Notes: a model not told the origin generated them from the letters alone. A DNA stretch of 64,000 bases from Methylophilus sp. (GCA_030696695.1 JAUYRP010000021.1:1-64000); one strand, 5' to 3'. Positions 8,874-18,061 are shown, counted from the first letter of the stretch. Numbers and translations: made by a program.

Positions 8874-10913
8874 TTAACTATGTTTTTTCAATAACAATGC
8901 TTGGCAGGAAACCGCATGATGCGCTGTTGCGTTGGGTGTTTTTTGAACAGCTTGGTATTCTCCTTTGGGCCCTAACACCCAAGCGTCCACGTTGTCTTGC
9001 ATATAGGGAGTGAGCAAGTCATCAATGATACGTTTTTGCATCATCACATCATGGATAGGCCATGCTACTTCGACACGTCGCATCATATTACGGCTCATCC
9101 AATCCGCACTCGACAGCCAAATATTGACGTCTCCTGCAATGTTGAAATAAAACACGCGTGAGTGCTCAAGTAATCTACCGACTATTGAGCGTACACGTAC
9201 ACGCCCGCCCAACTCCGGCAATTCCACAGGCAGTATGCAGGCACCACGCACAATCAAATCAATTTCAACCCCTTTTTTGGCTGCTGCAATCAGCGCCAAC
9301 ACTAATGTCTCATCGGTGAGCGAATTCATTTTGGCGACAATTTTTGCAGGATGTCCCCGCCCAGACGCCAATTGTGCTTTTTTTATTTGCGACAACATCG
9401 AAGTTTGCAAAGTAAACGGCGCAACCAGTAATTGCTGCATACGCGGTAACGGCAACTCGCTGGTCAAATGCCTAAATACATATTCCATTTCTCGGGTAAT
9501 GGTGGCGTCTGAGGTCAGCATGCATACATCGGTGTATAACTTGGCTGTTTTTGGGTTGTAATTACCAGTAGAAAGATGCGCGTAACGTTTAATGGCCTTG
9601 CCTTCGCGACGCATGATCAGCAACATTTTGGCATGGGTTTTCAATCCGACTACGCCATATACCACTTGCGCACCAATCGATTCCAAGGCTTCTGCCCAGT
9701 TGATATTGGCCTCTTCATCAAAGCGTGCTTTAAGCTCCACCACCACCAAGACTTCTTTGCCTTTGCGTACTGCGGTTTGCAATAAACGCAGAATGCGAGA
9801 ATCTGCCCCTGTGCGATAAATAGTTTGACGGATAGCCAATACATCAGGGTCATCCACCGCTTCTTCCAGCATCGCAATGACAGCATCGAAGCTTTCAAAT
9901 GGTTGATGAATCAAAATATCTTTGTCTTTCAACTGTGCAAGTATGGACTGATTGCGCAGCAACCCTTTAGGCCATTGCGGTAAAAAAGCATTAAATTTAA
10001 GATGCGCGCCTTCTGCTAAGTCTGGCAACTGTATCAAGCGCCCTAAGTTGACAGGACCATTCACACGGTACAACGCAGGTTGCGGTAATTTAAACTGTTC
10101 GAGCAGAAAATTGGCCAACTCTTCGTGACACTCATGCGACACTTCTAAGCGCACGGCATCGCCGTATTGACGATGTGCCAGCTCTTCTCTTAGCGCAATA
10201 CGCAGATTAGCGACGTCATCTTCGTCCAAGGCTAAATCTGAGTTACGGGTTACGCGAAATTGTGAAAAATGCAATATGCGTGCACCCGTGAATAGGTCTT
10301 CTAAATTTGCACGAATAATACTGGTGAGCGAAACAAAACATTGCTCTTTTTGACTGATATTGGCTGGCAGTTTCACCAAACGTGGCACCACACGCGGTAC
10401 CCGCACAATGGCAATATTACGCTCCTGATTATGTGCATACTCAAGTTCTACAATAAAGTTGAGTGATTTATTGGCGACTTGCGGAAACGGATGAGAAGGG
10501 TCTAGCGCTACAGGCATTAATAGTGGCTTCACTTCGCGTTTAAAGTATTGCGCCACCCATTGTTTTTGCTCTTGCGAACGCACACCACCTGACACTAAAT
10601 GCACACCTTCTTTTGCTAATGCCGGCATCAATACATCGTTAAATAACTCGTATTGTTTGGCCACTAAGGTGTGGGCTTTACTGGCAATTTGTTCAAAACT
10701 TTGTATGCTTACTAACCCTTGGCTGACATTGTCTTGTACCGCCTGCAATTGTTGCGGCATGCGTACTTCAAAAAACTCGTCTAGATTGGTTGCAACAATA
10801 CATAAAAAACGTAGGCGTTCTAGTAATGGATAATCTTCACGTTGCGCTAATGCCAGTACACGTTGGTTAAAACTGAGGATACTTAAATCACGGTCTAAAA
10901 GTTGGATAGTCAT
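8874..10913 (-). CDS. ppk1: polyphosphate kinase 1
   Basis: 679 residues. It makes polyphosphate reversibly from ATP. The four-domain PPK1 architecture is complete: N-terminal helical domain (LDRDLSILSFNQRVLALA), head domain, and two PLD-like catalytic domains. The autophosphorylated histidine is in the YAHLSTGNYN motif, and KTHAKMLLIMRREG precedes it. It is the first gene of ppk-sixA and is preceded by a strong Pho-box-like direct repeat, so phosphate-starvation control is likely. Ppx is encoded convergently nearby. Confidence 0.97.
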   Translation of the reverse strand: MTIQLLDRDLSILSFNQRVLALAQREDYPLLERLRFLCIVATNLDEFFEVRMPQQLQAVQDNVSQGLVSIQSFEQIASKAHTLVAKQYELFNDVLMPALAKEGVHLVSGGVRSQEQKQWVAQYFKREVKPLLMPVALDPSHPFPQVANKSLNFIVELEYAHNQERNIAIVRVPRVVPRLVKLPANISQKEQCFVSLTSIIRANLEDLFTGARILHFSQFRVTRNSDLALDEDDVANLRIALREELAHRQYGDAVRLEVSHECHEELANFLLEQFKLPQPALYRVNGPVNLGRLIQLPDLAEGAHLKFNAFLPQWPKGLLRNQSILAQLKDKDILIHQPFESFDAVIAMLEEAVDDPDVLAIRQTIYRTGADSRILRLLQTAVRKGKEVLVVVELKARFDEEANINWAEALESIGAQVVYGVVGLKTHAKMLLIMRREGKAIKRYAHLSTGNYNPKTAKLYTDVCMLTSDATITREMEYVFRHLTSELPLPRMQQLLVAPFTLQTSMLSQIKKAQLASGRGHPAKIVAKMNSLTDETLVLALIAAAKKGVEIDLIVRGACILPVELPELGGRVRVRSIVGRLLEHSRVFYFNIAGDVNIWLSSADWMSRNMMRRVEVAWPIHDVMMQKRIIDDLLTPYMQDNVDAWVLGPKGEYQAVQKTPNATAHHAVSCQALLLKKHS

Positions 10914-10946
10914 GGCTTTATTTTATGCTGAAACCTCCACCCATTT

Positions 10947-10964
10947 GTGACAAATTTGTGACAT
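10947..10964 (-). promoter_or_regulatory. Pho box (PhoB site) upstream of ppk
   Basis: On the minus strand the sequence is ATGTCAC-AAAT-TTGTCAC: two 7-base direct repeats separated by 4 A/T bases. This is the spacing and near-consensus sequence of the Pho box (CTGTCAT-N4-CTGTCAT). It ends 34 bases before the ppk ATG, with an AT-rich -10-like CATAAAAT between. PhoB control of ppk is known in other proteobacteria; here it is inferred from sequence. Confidence 0.7.
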
Positions 10965-10985
10965 TCATGCAAGTTTCGTATTGAC

Positions 10986-12536
10986 CTAAAGCGCATCTAA
11001 CTGCGCCAGCAACCCTTGTGCATACTCTGTGATGCTATTGCGTTGTTCGTTGGTCATTTTATCTACATGTTTCACCATCAAAGCGGTGCGCGGATTATGT
11101 GCAAACTCATCGTAATGTTTGATCAGAAAATGCCAATATAAAGTCGTCACAGGGCAAGCTTGTGGCCCTGTTTTGATATCGGGTTTATAGCGACAGCTCT
11201 GGCAATAGTTACTCATGCGCTGAATATAGGCACCACTTGCCACATATGGCTTAGAAGTAAAACGCCCACCGTTGGCGTATAGCGCCATGCCTGCTACATT
11301 GGGCAACTCAACCCATTCCACTGCATCCACATACACAGCAAGATACCAATCCTCTACTTGATTGGGCGCAATTTCCGCCAATAAACCAAACATGCCTGTC
11401 ACCATCAAACGCTGGATATGATGTGCATACCCATATTGCAGGGTTTGCGTAATGGTTTGACGCATACAGTTCATATGCGTGTTAGCTGTCCAATACCATA
11501 CGGGCAATTGACGCTGATGATCGTAATGATTGCTTGTGGCCATGGCAGGCATATCCAACCAATACACGCCTCTAATGAATTCACGCCATCCTAAAATCTG
11601 TCGGATAAAGCCCTCAACACTGGCTAGCGACAGTTGATTGTGTTGGTAGGCATGCTCTGCCGCTTGGATGACTTCCCGTGGATGGAGTAACTTTAAATTC
11701 AACGAGGATGCCAGTAACGAATGCCACAAAAATGCATGTTGCGGTTGTTCGCCACCTTGCCACATCGCATCTTGGTGTGCGCCAAAATCATTGAGTTTGA
11801 ATTGTATGAATGTGTTTAATAAATCAAGTGCTTGTGCGCGCGTCACCGGCCAACAAAAATGCGCTAATGTGCCAGGGTGCTCTGCAAAATGATGCTCAAC
11901 CTCAGCAAACACCTCGTGTGTAATGGTATCAATTTCAAATACTGGGGTGGATGGAATGGCTTGAGGCCCTTGTTTACCAAAGGCTTTTCTGTTTTCATGG
12001 TCGTAATTCCAGTCTCCACCCACAGGTTGATTGCCCTGCATGAGCACTTGGTGCTCTTTGCGCATATTGCGGTAGAAAAACTCCATGCGTAAGTTTTTGC
12101 TTTGACCAGCCCAGCGTTTAAAGTTAGCTTGGCTGCACATAAAATGTGTGTCATCTCGCACGATCAATGGCGTATTGGTCTGCTGCGAAACCGCTTTGAG
12201 CATTTGTAAAATACGGTATTCACCAGGCTCGCATACAATGATTTTCTGAGGGGTATGATGCTGGATGTAATCCAACCATACTTCATTTAACTGCGTGTAA
12301 GAATGCTCACCCAATTTAAAGTAAGTAACTGGAAAGCCTTGTGTTTTGAGGGCTTGCGCAAAATGCCGCATGGCCGATAAAAACAATGCAATGCGCGCTT
12401 TATGGCTCCAAACATGCGCGCCCTCGCCCATTACTTCTGCCATCAGTATTTGATCATATGCGCCATCAAACCCTTCGAGCGCAGGGTGATCAAGTGTTAG
12501 CTGGTCACCCAGCACAATAATTAAATGGCGAATCAT
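10986..12536 (-). CDS. cryptochrome/(6-4) photolyase-related protein, iron-sulfur type (FeS-BCP)
   Basis: 516 residues of the deoxyribodipyrimidine photolyase-related (DPRP) family, which repairs (6-4) photoproducts or acts as a light sensor with FAD and a 4Fe-4S cluster. The N-terminal Rossmann domain starts MIRHLIIVLGDQLTLDHPAL. Four cysteines fit the cluster ligands of PhrB/CryB: one near residue 357 (HMNCMR), a C-x2-C near 444 (YCQSC) and one near 460 (QACP). Its ATG overlaps the stop of the upstream DUF2256 gene (ATGA), so translation is coupled. It is the last gene of the pdxJ-acpS-tcdA-DUF2256 run. Confidence 0.93.
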   Translation of the reverse strand: MIRHLIIVLGDQLTLDHPALEGFDGAYDQILMAEVMGEGAHVWSHKARIALFLSAMRHFAQALKTQGFPVTYFKLGEHSYTQLNEVWLDYIQHHTPQKIIVCEPGEYRILQMLKAVSQQTNTPLIVRDDTHFMCSQANFKRWAGQSKNLRMEFFYRNMRKEHQVLMQGNQPVGGDWNYDHENRKAFGKQGPQAIPSTPVFEIDTITHEVFAEVEHHFAEHPGTLAHFCWPVTRAQALDLLNTFIQFKLNDFGAHQDAMWQGGEQPQHAFLWHSLLASSLNLKLLHPREVIQAAEHAYQHNQLSLASVEGFIRQILGWREFIRGVYWLDMPAMATSNHYDHQRQLPVWYWTANTHMNCMRQTITQTLQYGYAHHIQRLMVTGMFGLLAEIAPNQVEDWYLAVYVDAVEWVELPNVAGMALYANGGRFTSKPYVASGAYIQRMSNYCQSCRYKPDIKTGPQACPVTTLYWHFLIKHYDEFAHNPRTALMVKHVDKMTNEQRNSITEYAQGLLAQLDAL

Positions 12537-12706
12537 CGTTGAGATTTTGCGGCACGGCTACATTGCGTGGAGCAATATTTCACCGCATGCCAATTGTTGG
12601 CCCATGCTTTGCGCCATACCATCGTACGTCCACATTGCACACAAAGCTTGCTGGGTAAGTTGGATTTATTGCCTTTAAAGTTGGTTCGTTGTTGCGTAGA
12701 GGTCAT
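12533..12706 (-). CDS. DUF2256 family small zinc-ribbon-like protein
   Basis: A 57-residue protein, read directly from the minus strand. The DUF2256 pattern is clear: LPSKLCVQCGRTMVWRK, then WANNWHAVKYCS and QCSR, giving two C-x2/3-C pairs that could bind zinc. The stop TGA (12535-12533) overlaps the photolyase ATG (12536-12534), and the start lies 10 bases after the tcdA stop. DUF2256 genes are often found next to cryptochrome/photolyase genes; its role is unknown, possibly in maturation or DNA interaction of the photolyase (inference). Confidence 0.9.
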   Translation of the reverse strand: MTSTQQRTNFKGNKSNLPSKLCVQCGRTMVWRKAWANNWHAVKYCSTQCSRAAKSQR

Positions 12707-12716
12707 GCCTCACAGA

Positions 12717-13511
12717 CTACGTTTTGATGATGTGGTTCAACGCATATTGCGCTGCGGCAAACCCAAAAGGCGCTGTCACGCAAACGCTGGAACCATAGCC
12801 TGCACAATTTAATCCTGTGATCGCAGTATTCACCTCACATGCTACGTCAGATGCCTGCGGTGGTTTTAATGCTGGCTCATCGGAATACACGCACATCACC
12901 CCAAATTTAGCTGGTTTTTTGACATGCGTCGCTTTGGGGAAATCGTGATCACGACGCAGCTGATTGCGCACTTTGGCCAATAAACGATCGCCAGACACAT
13001 ACGCTAAATCTTCTATTTGAATGCGAGTCGGGTCTAAACGCCCACCTGCACTGCCCGCCATAATCAAAGGCTGCTGCTGCCGCTTACAGAAGGCTGCTAA
13101 GGCAATTTTGGCTTTGGCATCATCGATGCAATCAATCACCATATCAAATCGCTGTAGCAATAAAGTGGCAATATTGTCAAGCGAAATAAAGTCCTCAATC
13201 ACATGCACATTACAATACGGATGAATGGAATGAATGCGTGTTTGCATGGCAGTGACTTTTGCTAAGCCAAACGCGCCCTCTACAGCGTGTATTTGACGAT
13301 TCACATTGGACTCTGCGATATTATCTAGATCAATTAAGGTGATGTTACCTAATGCATTTCGCGCCAATGCCTCTGCCGCCCAAGAACCAACACCACCGAT
13401 GCCAATAACACACACATGCGCTGCTTGTAATTTTGCCAAACCAGCCTCGCCGTATAAACGGCGCACACCGCCAAAGCGCCGCGTGTAGTCTGGATTTTCT
13501 TGCCCCTGCAT
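12717..13511 (-). CDS. tcdA: tRNA threonylcarbamoyladenosine dehydratase
   Basis: 264 residues, E1-like superfamily (also called CsdL/YgdL). It cyclises t6A37 in tRNA to ct6A using ATP. The nucleotide-binding GIGGVGSWAAEALARN lies near residue 37 and LIDLDNIAESNVNRQ near residue 60, as in ThiF/MoeB enzymes; DCIDDAKAKIAL follows. There is a 2-base gap to acpS and 10 bases to the DUF2256 gene, so it is mid-operon. Family length is normal. Confidence 0.92.
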   Translation of the reverse strand: MQGQENPDYTRRFGGVRRLYGEAGLAKLQAAHVCVIGIGGVGSWAAEALARNALGNITLIDLDNIAESNVNRQIHAVEGAFGLAKVTAMQTRIHSIHPYCNVHVIEDFISLDNIATLLLQRFDMVIDCIDDAKAKIALAAFCKRQQQPLIMAGSAGGRLDPTRIQIEDLAYVSGDRLLAKVRNQLRRDHDFPKATHVKKPAKFGVMCVYSDEPALKPPQASDVACEVNTAITGLNCAGYGSSVCVTAPFGFAAAQYALNHIIKT

Positions 13512-13513
13512 GG

Positions 13514-13891
13514 CTATTGCTCTAGCACCACAAATGCAGCGGCCAAATTCTTTTCATCACTGATACTGACATGCATGCGCACAATCTGCTTTTCCTGCAA
13601 AAAAGCCGATAACTCTGGAGCCAATACTAATATAGGCTTACCCAAATCATCATGCGATACCGCTATATTTTGGAAACTGACCACACCACGAATACCTGTG
13701 CCTAAGGCTTTTGAGAATGCCTCTTTGGCAGCAAATCGTTTTGCAAGAAAACGTGCTTTGATGTTGGAAGCTTGATAGCTGACCAACTCATGCTCATCTA
13801 AAATGCGTTTAGCGAAGGCATCACCAAACTGACTTAATGAAGATTCAATGCGTTCGACTTCTACAATATCGGTACCAATGCCATAAATCAT
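13514..13891 (-). CDS. acpS: holo-[acyl-carrier-protein] synthase
   Basis: 125 residues. It transfers 4'-phosphopantetheine from CoA to apo-ACP. The magnesium-binding Asp is in [16 protein letters not shown] and the catalytic glutamate region is [18 protein letters not shown]. The start overlaps the pdxJ stop by 4 bases (ATGA), the usual pdxJ-acpS arrangement of proteobacteria. Confidence 0.96.
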   Translation of the reverse strand: MIYGIGTDIVEVERIESSLSQFGDAFAKRILDEHELVSYQASNIKARFLAKRFAAKEAFSKALGTGIRGVVSFQNIAVSHDDLGKPILVLAPELSAFLQEKQIVRMHVSISDEKNLAAAFVVLEQ

Positions 13892-14622
13892 TTTGTAAAC
13901 GGTGCCGCTTCTTTCATCAGCGCTTTCATCTCGCGCACTGCACTGTCCCAGCCTACAAATAAGGCGTGTGCCACAATCGCATGCCCAATATTCAGCTCTT
14001 CAAAGCCATACATGCGGGCTACGTGGTGCACGTTATGGTAATGCAAGCCATGCCCTGCATTGACGACCAAACGCGCATCTTTCGCATGATGCAGTGCGTG
14101 TTCAATGCGCTCTAGTTCTGTTTCTTGCGCACGTTCTGTTTCAGCATCGGCAAAGGTTCCGGTGTGTAACTCAATCACGGGCGCACCCATTTTGACGGCT
14201 GCATCAATTTGCGCTAAATCTGGCGCAATGAATAGCGATACTCGTATACCCGCATCGCTTAATTTTTTCACCGCGTGTTCCACTTTGGCGTAGTGTGCAA
14301 TCACATCTAAGCCACCTTCTGTTGTGCGTTCTTCACGGCGCTCTGGCACCAAACATACATCTTGTGGCGCTACCTGAATAGCAATGTCTAGCATTTCATC
14401 GGTCACCGCACATTCCAAGTTCATTTTGGTTTGCAATAACGGACGCAAAGCAAAAATATCAGCATCTTGCATATGCCGCCTGTCTTCGCGCAAATGCAGC
14501 GTGATGCTATCCGCCCCTGACTGTTCCGCACGCAGCGCAGCTTGCACCACGCTAGGATATTTAGTGCCACGCGCTTGGCGGATGGTAGCGACGTGGTCGA
14601 TGTTGACACCTAATTTAATCAT
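13888..14622 (-). CDS. pdxJ: pyridoxine 5'-phosphate synthase
   Basis: 244 residues, TIM-barrel. It condenses 1-deoxyxylulose 5-phosphate with 3-amino-2-oxopropyl phosphate to give PNP in the DXP-dependent vitamin B6 pathway. Signature segments are [16 protein letters not shown] at the start, [13 protein letters not shown] near residue 45, [14 protein letters not shown] near 95, and [12 protein letters not shown] near 190. It heads the pdxJ-acpS-tcdA-DUF2256-photolyase run and is separated from upstream recO by a palindromic element. Confidence 0.97.
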   Translation of the reverse strand: MIKLGVNIDHVATIRQARGTKYPSVVQAALRAEQSGADSITLHLREDRRHMQDADIFALRPLLQTKMNLECAVTDEMLDIAIQVAPQDVCLVPERREERTTEGGLDVIAHYAKVEHAVKKLSDAGIRVSLFIAPDLAQIDAAVKMGAPVIELHTGTFADAETERAQETELERIEHALHHAKDARLVVNAGHGLHYHNVHHVARMYGFEELNIGHAIVAHALFVGWDSAVREMKALMKEAAPFTK

Positions 14623-14723
14623 TACAATCTCTTAGCTCAATATAAATATAAAACATATAAACATAACAATGAATACAGTTAATTCAAATTATGATTTCAA
14701 AACAATCACCTCTAGACGCGGCT

Positions 14724-14823
14724 TTCATGCTCAATTGAAGCTCAGACGCGGCGGAGTGCCGATGACAGTACGTTTTTGTACGGCAAGGCATGACAACAAA
14801 GCATGAGCGAAATTCAGCATGAA
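14724..14823 (-). repeat. palindromic element A, downstream of recO
   Basis: A 100-base imperfect inverted repeat. The outer arms (14724-14744 and 14804-14823) match at about 18 of 20 positions. Inside, TGCC/GGCA and GTAC/GTAC stems form a second hairpin. On the minus strand it holds TTTGTTGTCATG and GTACTGTCATCG blocks shared with the element at 58437-58515. Its edge touches the recO stop codon. It may be a mobile palindromic repeat, an mRNA 3' stability element or a terminator; there is no clear T-run. Confidence 0.65.
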
Positions 14824-15567
14824 TTATAAGCCTTGTAAGTCAATCAATAGCTGCCGTGTATGCAAAGGCTTATCGCCTAAATAATGCGTCAATAAATAAC
14901 GCATTAACTGCTTACTTTGCTGTTGTGTTTGTAGCTGCGCATAATCATCTTGCGCCATACTCAACAAGGTTCTGCCCTGCAATTGTACGCCATTTTTGGT
15001 AGCGCTCAGCTCACATGCGCCATACTCAGCCTCATAGCGGTAAGTTTTATCCGCATCAATCGGCGTACCGTTTTCGTCATGTAAGAGCGGAATTGCATAA
15101 CCTAGCTCTTGTAGCAAGGTCAGCTCAAACCTTCTCAAAATAATGGCTAACTCTGTACTATTGTGTGTGGCTTGAATGCGTGAGAGCGCATTAAGCGTTT
15201 CTGTGTAGTAGGCAAACAACGCCTCGTGCGCATCTTCCCTAGGCAGCAAACGCAATAGCAGCTCATTCATATAAAAACCACACATGAGTGCTTCGCCTTT
15301 CAGCAAAGTCAGACCGGCATTCCAATCTAGGCTATGCAATGTCTTCAGCTCATTTTTGCCAGACCATGTACCACTTAAATTTTGAAACGATTGCAACATA
15401 CCCCGCATTGCGGAGCGCGGACGCCTTGCCCCTTTTGCCAACACAGCCACACGACCAAACTGCTGTGTAAATAATTCCACCACCAGACTGGTTTCCTTGA
15501 ATGGGTAAGTGTGGAGCACATACACAGATTGATTGTCTTGACGATGCAAATGAAGCGTAGAGGCCAT
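14824..15567 (-). CDS. recO: DNA repair protein RecO
   Basis: 247 residues. RecO works with RecR and RecF to load RecA on SSB-coated single-stranded DNA. The N-terminal OB fold is seen in SVYVLHTYPFKETSLVVELFTQQFGRVAVLAKGARRPRS (quoted in part here: LHTYPFKETSL and VLAKGARRP). The helical domain follows. The zinc-binding cysteines of some RecO proteins are not evident, as in many gram-negative members. It lies downstream of era in the conserved rnc-era-recO-pdxJ-acpS order, with one extra gene between era and recO. Confidence 0.93.
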   Translation of the reverse strand: MASTLHLHRQDNQSVYVLHTYPFKETSLVVELFTQQFGRVAVLAKGARRPRSAMRGMLQSFQNLSGTWSGKNELKTLHSLDWNAGLTLLKGEALMCGFYMNELLLRLLPREDAHEALFAYYTETLNALSRIQATHNSTELAIILRRFELTLLQELGYAIPLLHDENGTPIDADKTYRYEAEYGACELSATKNGVQLQGRTLLSMAQDDYAQLQTQQQSKQLMRYLLTHYLGDKPLHTRQLLIDLQGL

Positions 15568-15589
15568 AGGTTAATACATGTTTGCTAGG

Positions 15590-16051
15590 CTATTTCGCAA
15601 GCGTTGCCAAACTCTGTAGAACTTCATCTTGCGCTTTTTCTATCAGCAGAGGTACTAACATCTCATTCCCTGAAAAAAGTACCATGGCATAGCGATTAGG
15701 CTGTTGTGCATCTAACGGTGTAAATTTTCCGAAGCCGTAACGCCCATTGCGCATCAGTTGCCATGCGCCTAATGGTTCAGCAAATTCTGGCTTATCGAAT
15801 AAACGATGGATGGTTTCTGTATCTACACTGGTAAGTGGGTAATCATCTTGATCAGCCAAAATCACCCAGCCCATATCACCTTCTTTATTGGTATTTTTAA
15901 GTTGATACATGTACCACTCATTTGACTCATACACTAAGTGAAATACATTATTGATGCCGCCTGTTTTTCGGTTCACGGTGTAGTAAACACCTTGATCATC
16001 CAGTGTAATCGGCTGCGCTAAATGCGTACGATAGGGTGTATCTGTAGACAT
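15590..16051 (-). CDS. hypothetical protein between era and recO
   Basis: 153 residues from the ATG at 16051 (a TTG nine bases upstream would add three residues, but a GGA-containing ribosome site fits the ATG better). There is no signal peptide or membrane segment. It contains VYYTVNRKTGGINNVFHLVYES and GRYGFGKFTPLDAQQPNRY-like stretches with many aromatic residues, suggesting a globular beta-rich cytoplasmic protein. I do not recognise a family. It sits inside the rnc-era-recO run, so it is probably co-transcribed. Confidence 0.75.
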   Translation of the reverse strand: MSTDTPYRTHLAQPITLDDQGVYYTVNRKTGGINNVFHLVYESNEWYMYQLKNTNKEGDMGWVILADQDDYPLTSVDTETIHRLFDKPEFAEPLGAWQLMRNGRYGFGKFTPLDAQQPNRYAMVLFSGNEMLVPLLIEKAQDEVLQSLATLAK

Positions 16052-16136
16052 GATTGTCAATCCAACTGAGGTTACGGAATGTGTCTCCCAACAAAGTATG
16101 TAAGTAAGTTGGTTGCTGCCAGTTAACTTTAGGTGA

Positions 16137-17021
16137 CTAGTAACCTAAACTTTTGAGTGCACGCTCATCGTCTGCCCAACCACCTTTTACTTTTACCCAA
16201 GTTTCTAGGTAAACCTTACTGCCAAACAATTTTTCCATATCTTGACGCGCTTCAGTAGAGATTTGTTTTAGCTTTTCTCCGCCTTTGCCAATAATCATGG
16301 GTTTTTGACTATCTTTGTCTACGATAATTGCGGCAAAAATACGTCTTAAGTTTTTGACTGTTTCAAACTTCTCAATTTCCACCGCAATGGAGTAAGGGAT
16401 TTCATCACCCAATAATCTGAATATTTTTTCACGAATAAGTTCTGCCGCCAAAAAGCGCTCATTTTTGTCTGTCAACTCATCCTCACCGTACATAGCGGGC
16501 TGCTCTGGCAAGTGCTCGCGTGTTGCTAGCAGTAACTCATCTAGATTTAAATTCTTTTTTGCACTCACCGGAATAATGCCTGCAAAGGGGTGTAGCAAAT
16601 CAAAGTCTTGAATCAACGGCAATAAATTACCTTTATCGCCCATCAAATCCGATTTATTGACCACCAACAACACAGGTTTATCTTTTGGCAGCAGGCTAAG
16701 TACTTTTTTGTCGGCATCGCCAAGTTTCATCGGTTCAATCACAAACAACACCACATCCACTTCCGTCAGCACTTGGGTTACGGTTTTGTTAAGTGATTTA
16801 TTGAGTGCATTTAAATGCTTTTGCTGAAAACCAGGGGTGTCGACAAACAAAAATTGGGTGTCTTCCGTGGTGTGTATCCCCAGTAATCGATGGCGGGTAG
16901 TTTGCGCTTTACGCGAAGTAATCGCTAATTTCATCCCCAAAATATGGTTCAGTAAAGTTGACTTACCTACGTTAGGGCGTCCGACGATGGCAACAGTGCC
17001 ACATCTAAAAGTTTCGGTCAT
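16137..17021 (-). CDS. era: ribosome-assembly GTPase Era
   Basis: 294 residues. Era binds 16S rRNA 3' ends and helps 30S maturation. G1 is GRPNVGKST, G3 is DTPGFQ, G4 is NKSD and the C-terminal KH domain contains IIGKGGEKLKQI. The start overlaps the rnc stop by 4 bases, indicating translational coupling as in many proteobacteria. Confidence 0.98.
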   Translation of the reverse strand: MTETFRCGTVAIVGRPNVGKSTLLNHILGMKLAITSRKAQTTRHRLLGIHTTEDTQFLFVDTPGFQQKHLNALNKSLNKTVTQVLTEVDVVLFVIEPMKLGDADKKVLSLLPKDKPVLLVVNKSDLMGDKGNLLPLIQDFDLLHPFAGIIPVSAKKNLNLDELLLATREHLPEQPAMYGEDELTDKNERFLAAELIREKIFRLLGDEIPYSIAVEIEKFETVKNLRRIFAAIIVDKDSQKPMIIGKGGEKLKQISTEARQDMEKLFGSKVYLETWVKVKGGWADDERALKSLGY

Positions 17022-17686
17022 TGTGATATTTTTTCCATGGCAAGTTGTGCCGCTTGTTGTTCTGCATTGCGGCGACTTGTTCCCTCGCCCAGCGTTTTAA
17101 TGTTCAGTTTATTAATCACGCACTCCACTTTAAAACTTTGTGCGTGCGCTTCACCTTCAATTGACACTACCACGTAATCTGGTAACTCAATCTTTTTGCT
17201 TTGCAAGTATTCCTGCAATTGCGATTTTGCATCTTTATCAATGGATTTAGGATCTATTGTGCTGAGCTTCTCTGCAAAGAGTTTTAATACAACCGCCTCA
17301 GCAGCGACAAACCCGCCATCCAGATACACAGCGCCCACAATAGCCTCTAACGCGTCAGCCAAAATAGACGGACGACGCCAGCCAGCACTCTTGAGTTCAC
17401 CTTCTCCTAATTTTAAGTAGTCACCCAAGTTTAGGGTAAGTGCAATTTCGCACAAGCTAGACTCTTTAACCAATTGCGCACGCAAACGACTTAAATCACC
17501 TTCGGGCAATTTAGCAAAGCGATGATACAACTGATGTGCCACGATAAAATTCAGCACACCGTCGCCCAGAAACTCTAAGCGTTCATTGTTATTACCTGAA
17601 AAACTACGATGCGTGATTGCGAGTTGGAGAAGTGATGGAGCGCTAAAGGTATAGCCAATTAAAGGCTGAAGTGATGCTAGTGCCAT
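17018..17686 (-). CDS. rnc: ribonuclease III
   Basis: 222 residues. It cleaves double-stranded RNA during rRNA and mRNA processing. The catalytic signature NERLEFLGDGVLNFI lies near residue 34, and DALEAIVGAVYLDGG near residue 110 carries the second acidic site. A C-terminal dsRNA-binding domain ends GTSRRNAEQQAAQLAMEKI. It is followed by era with a 4-base overlap and preceded at 6 bases by the DUF4845 gene. Confidence 0.98.
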   Translation of the reverse strand: MALASLQPLIGYTFSAPSLLQLAITHRSFSGNNNERLEFLGDGVLNFIVAHQLYHRFAKLPEGDLSRLRAQLVKESSLCEIALTLNLGDYLKLGEGELKSAGWRRPSILADALEAIVGAVYLDGGFVAAEAVVLKLFAEKLSTIDPKSIDKDAKSQLQEYLQSKKIELPDYVVVSIEGEAHAQSFKVECVINKLNIKTLGEGTSRRNAEQQAAQLAMEKISQ

Positions 17687-17692
17687 GCGAAA

Positions 17693-18061
17693 TTATTTTG
17701 CCGCACTGCTTGCTTTAAAATCCAACAAAATACTCATATTGCCAAATAAAGGAATCACTTTTTGATACTCAGCAACGATAGCACCGCCTTCGATGCGAAT
17801 ATCTCGCCCTTGGATACTTTCAATATTGTCTATCGAAGCCTGACGGTCAAAAGCAGTTGCAATTTCTTTCTTGTTGAGCTCACCAGAACTCTCTTTCGCA
17901 ATGGATTTAATCGTTGTGCGTATGGAGTTATACTCAAGATAAGCAGGAATAGACTTCAATACAAATGTGCCGATGAACAAAAGTGCAGCCAATACCAAAA
18001 GCGTGCCCCAAAAAGACATGCCGCGTTGGTAATAACGTTGATTAAGTTTCGATAGTGGCAT
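17693..18061 (-). CDS. DUF4845 single-pass membrane protein
   Basis: 122 residues from the ATG at 18061, chosen because GAGGAG sits about 7 bases upstream; an in-frame ATG seven codons earlier lacks a good site. One membrane segment (GTLLVLAALLFIGTFVL) follows a short basic N-terminus with RGMSFWG. The periplasmic part has the DUF4845 pattern of proteins always found between lepB and rnc in beta- and gammaproteobacteria. The function is unknown. Confidence 0.85.
   Translation of the reverse strand: MPLSKLNQRYYQRGMSFWGTLLVLAALLFIGTFVLKSIPAYLEYNSIRTTIKSIAKESSGELNKKEIATAFDRQASIDNIESIQGRDIRIEGGAIVAEYQKVIPLFGNMSILLDFKASSAAK

Noticed and set aside
12567-12812. 81-residue plus-strand frame across the DUF2256 gene
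   Set aside because: The minus strand encodes a recognisable DUF2256 protein there, with coupled start and stop; the plus frame is a shadow.
16052-16136. Fourth copy of the palindromic element after era
   Set aside because: CCAAC/GTTGG can pair, but none of the conserved blocks (ACGTTGTT, ACTGTCT, GCCTAGT) is present.
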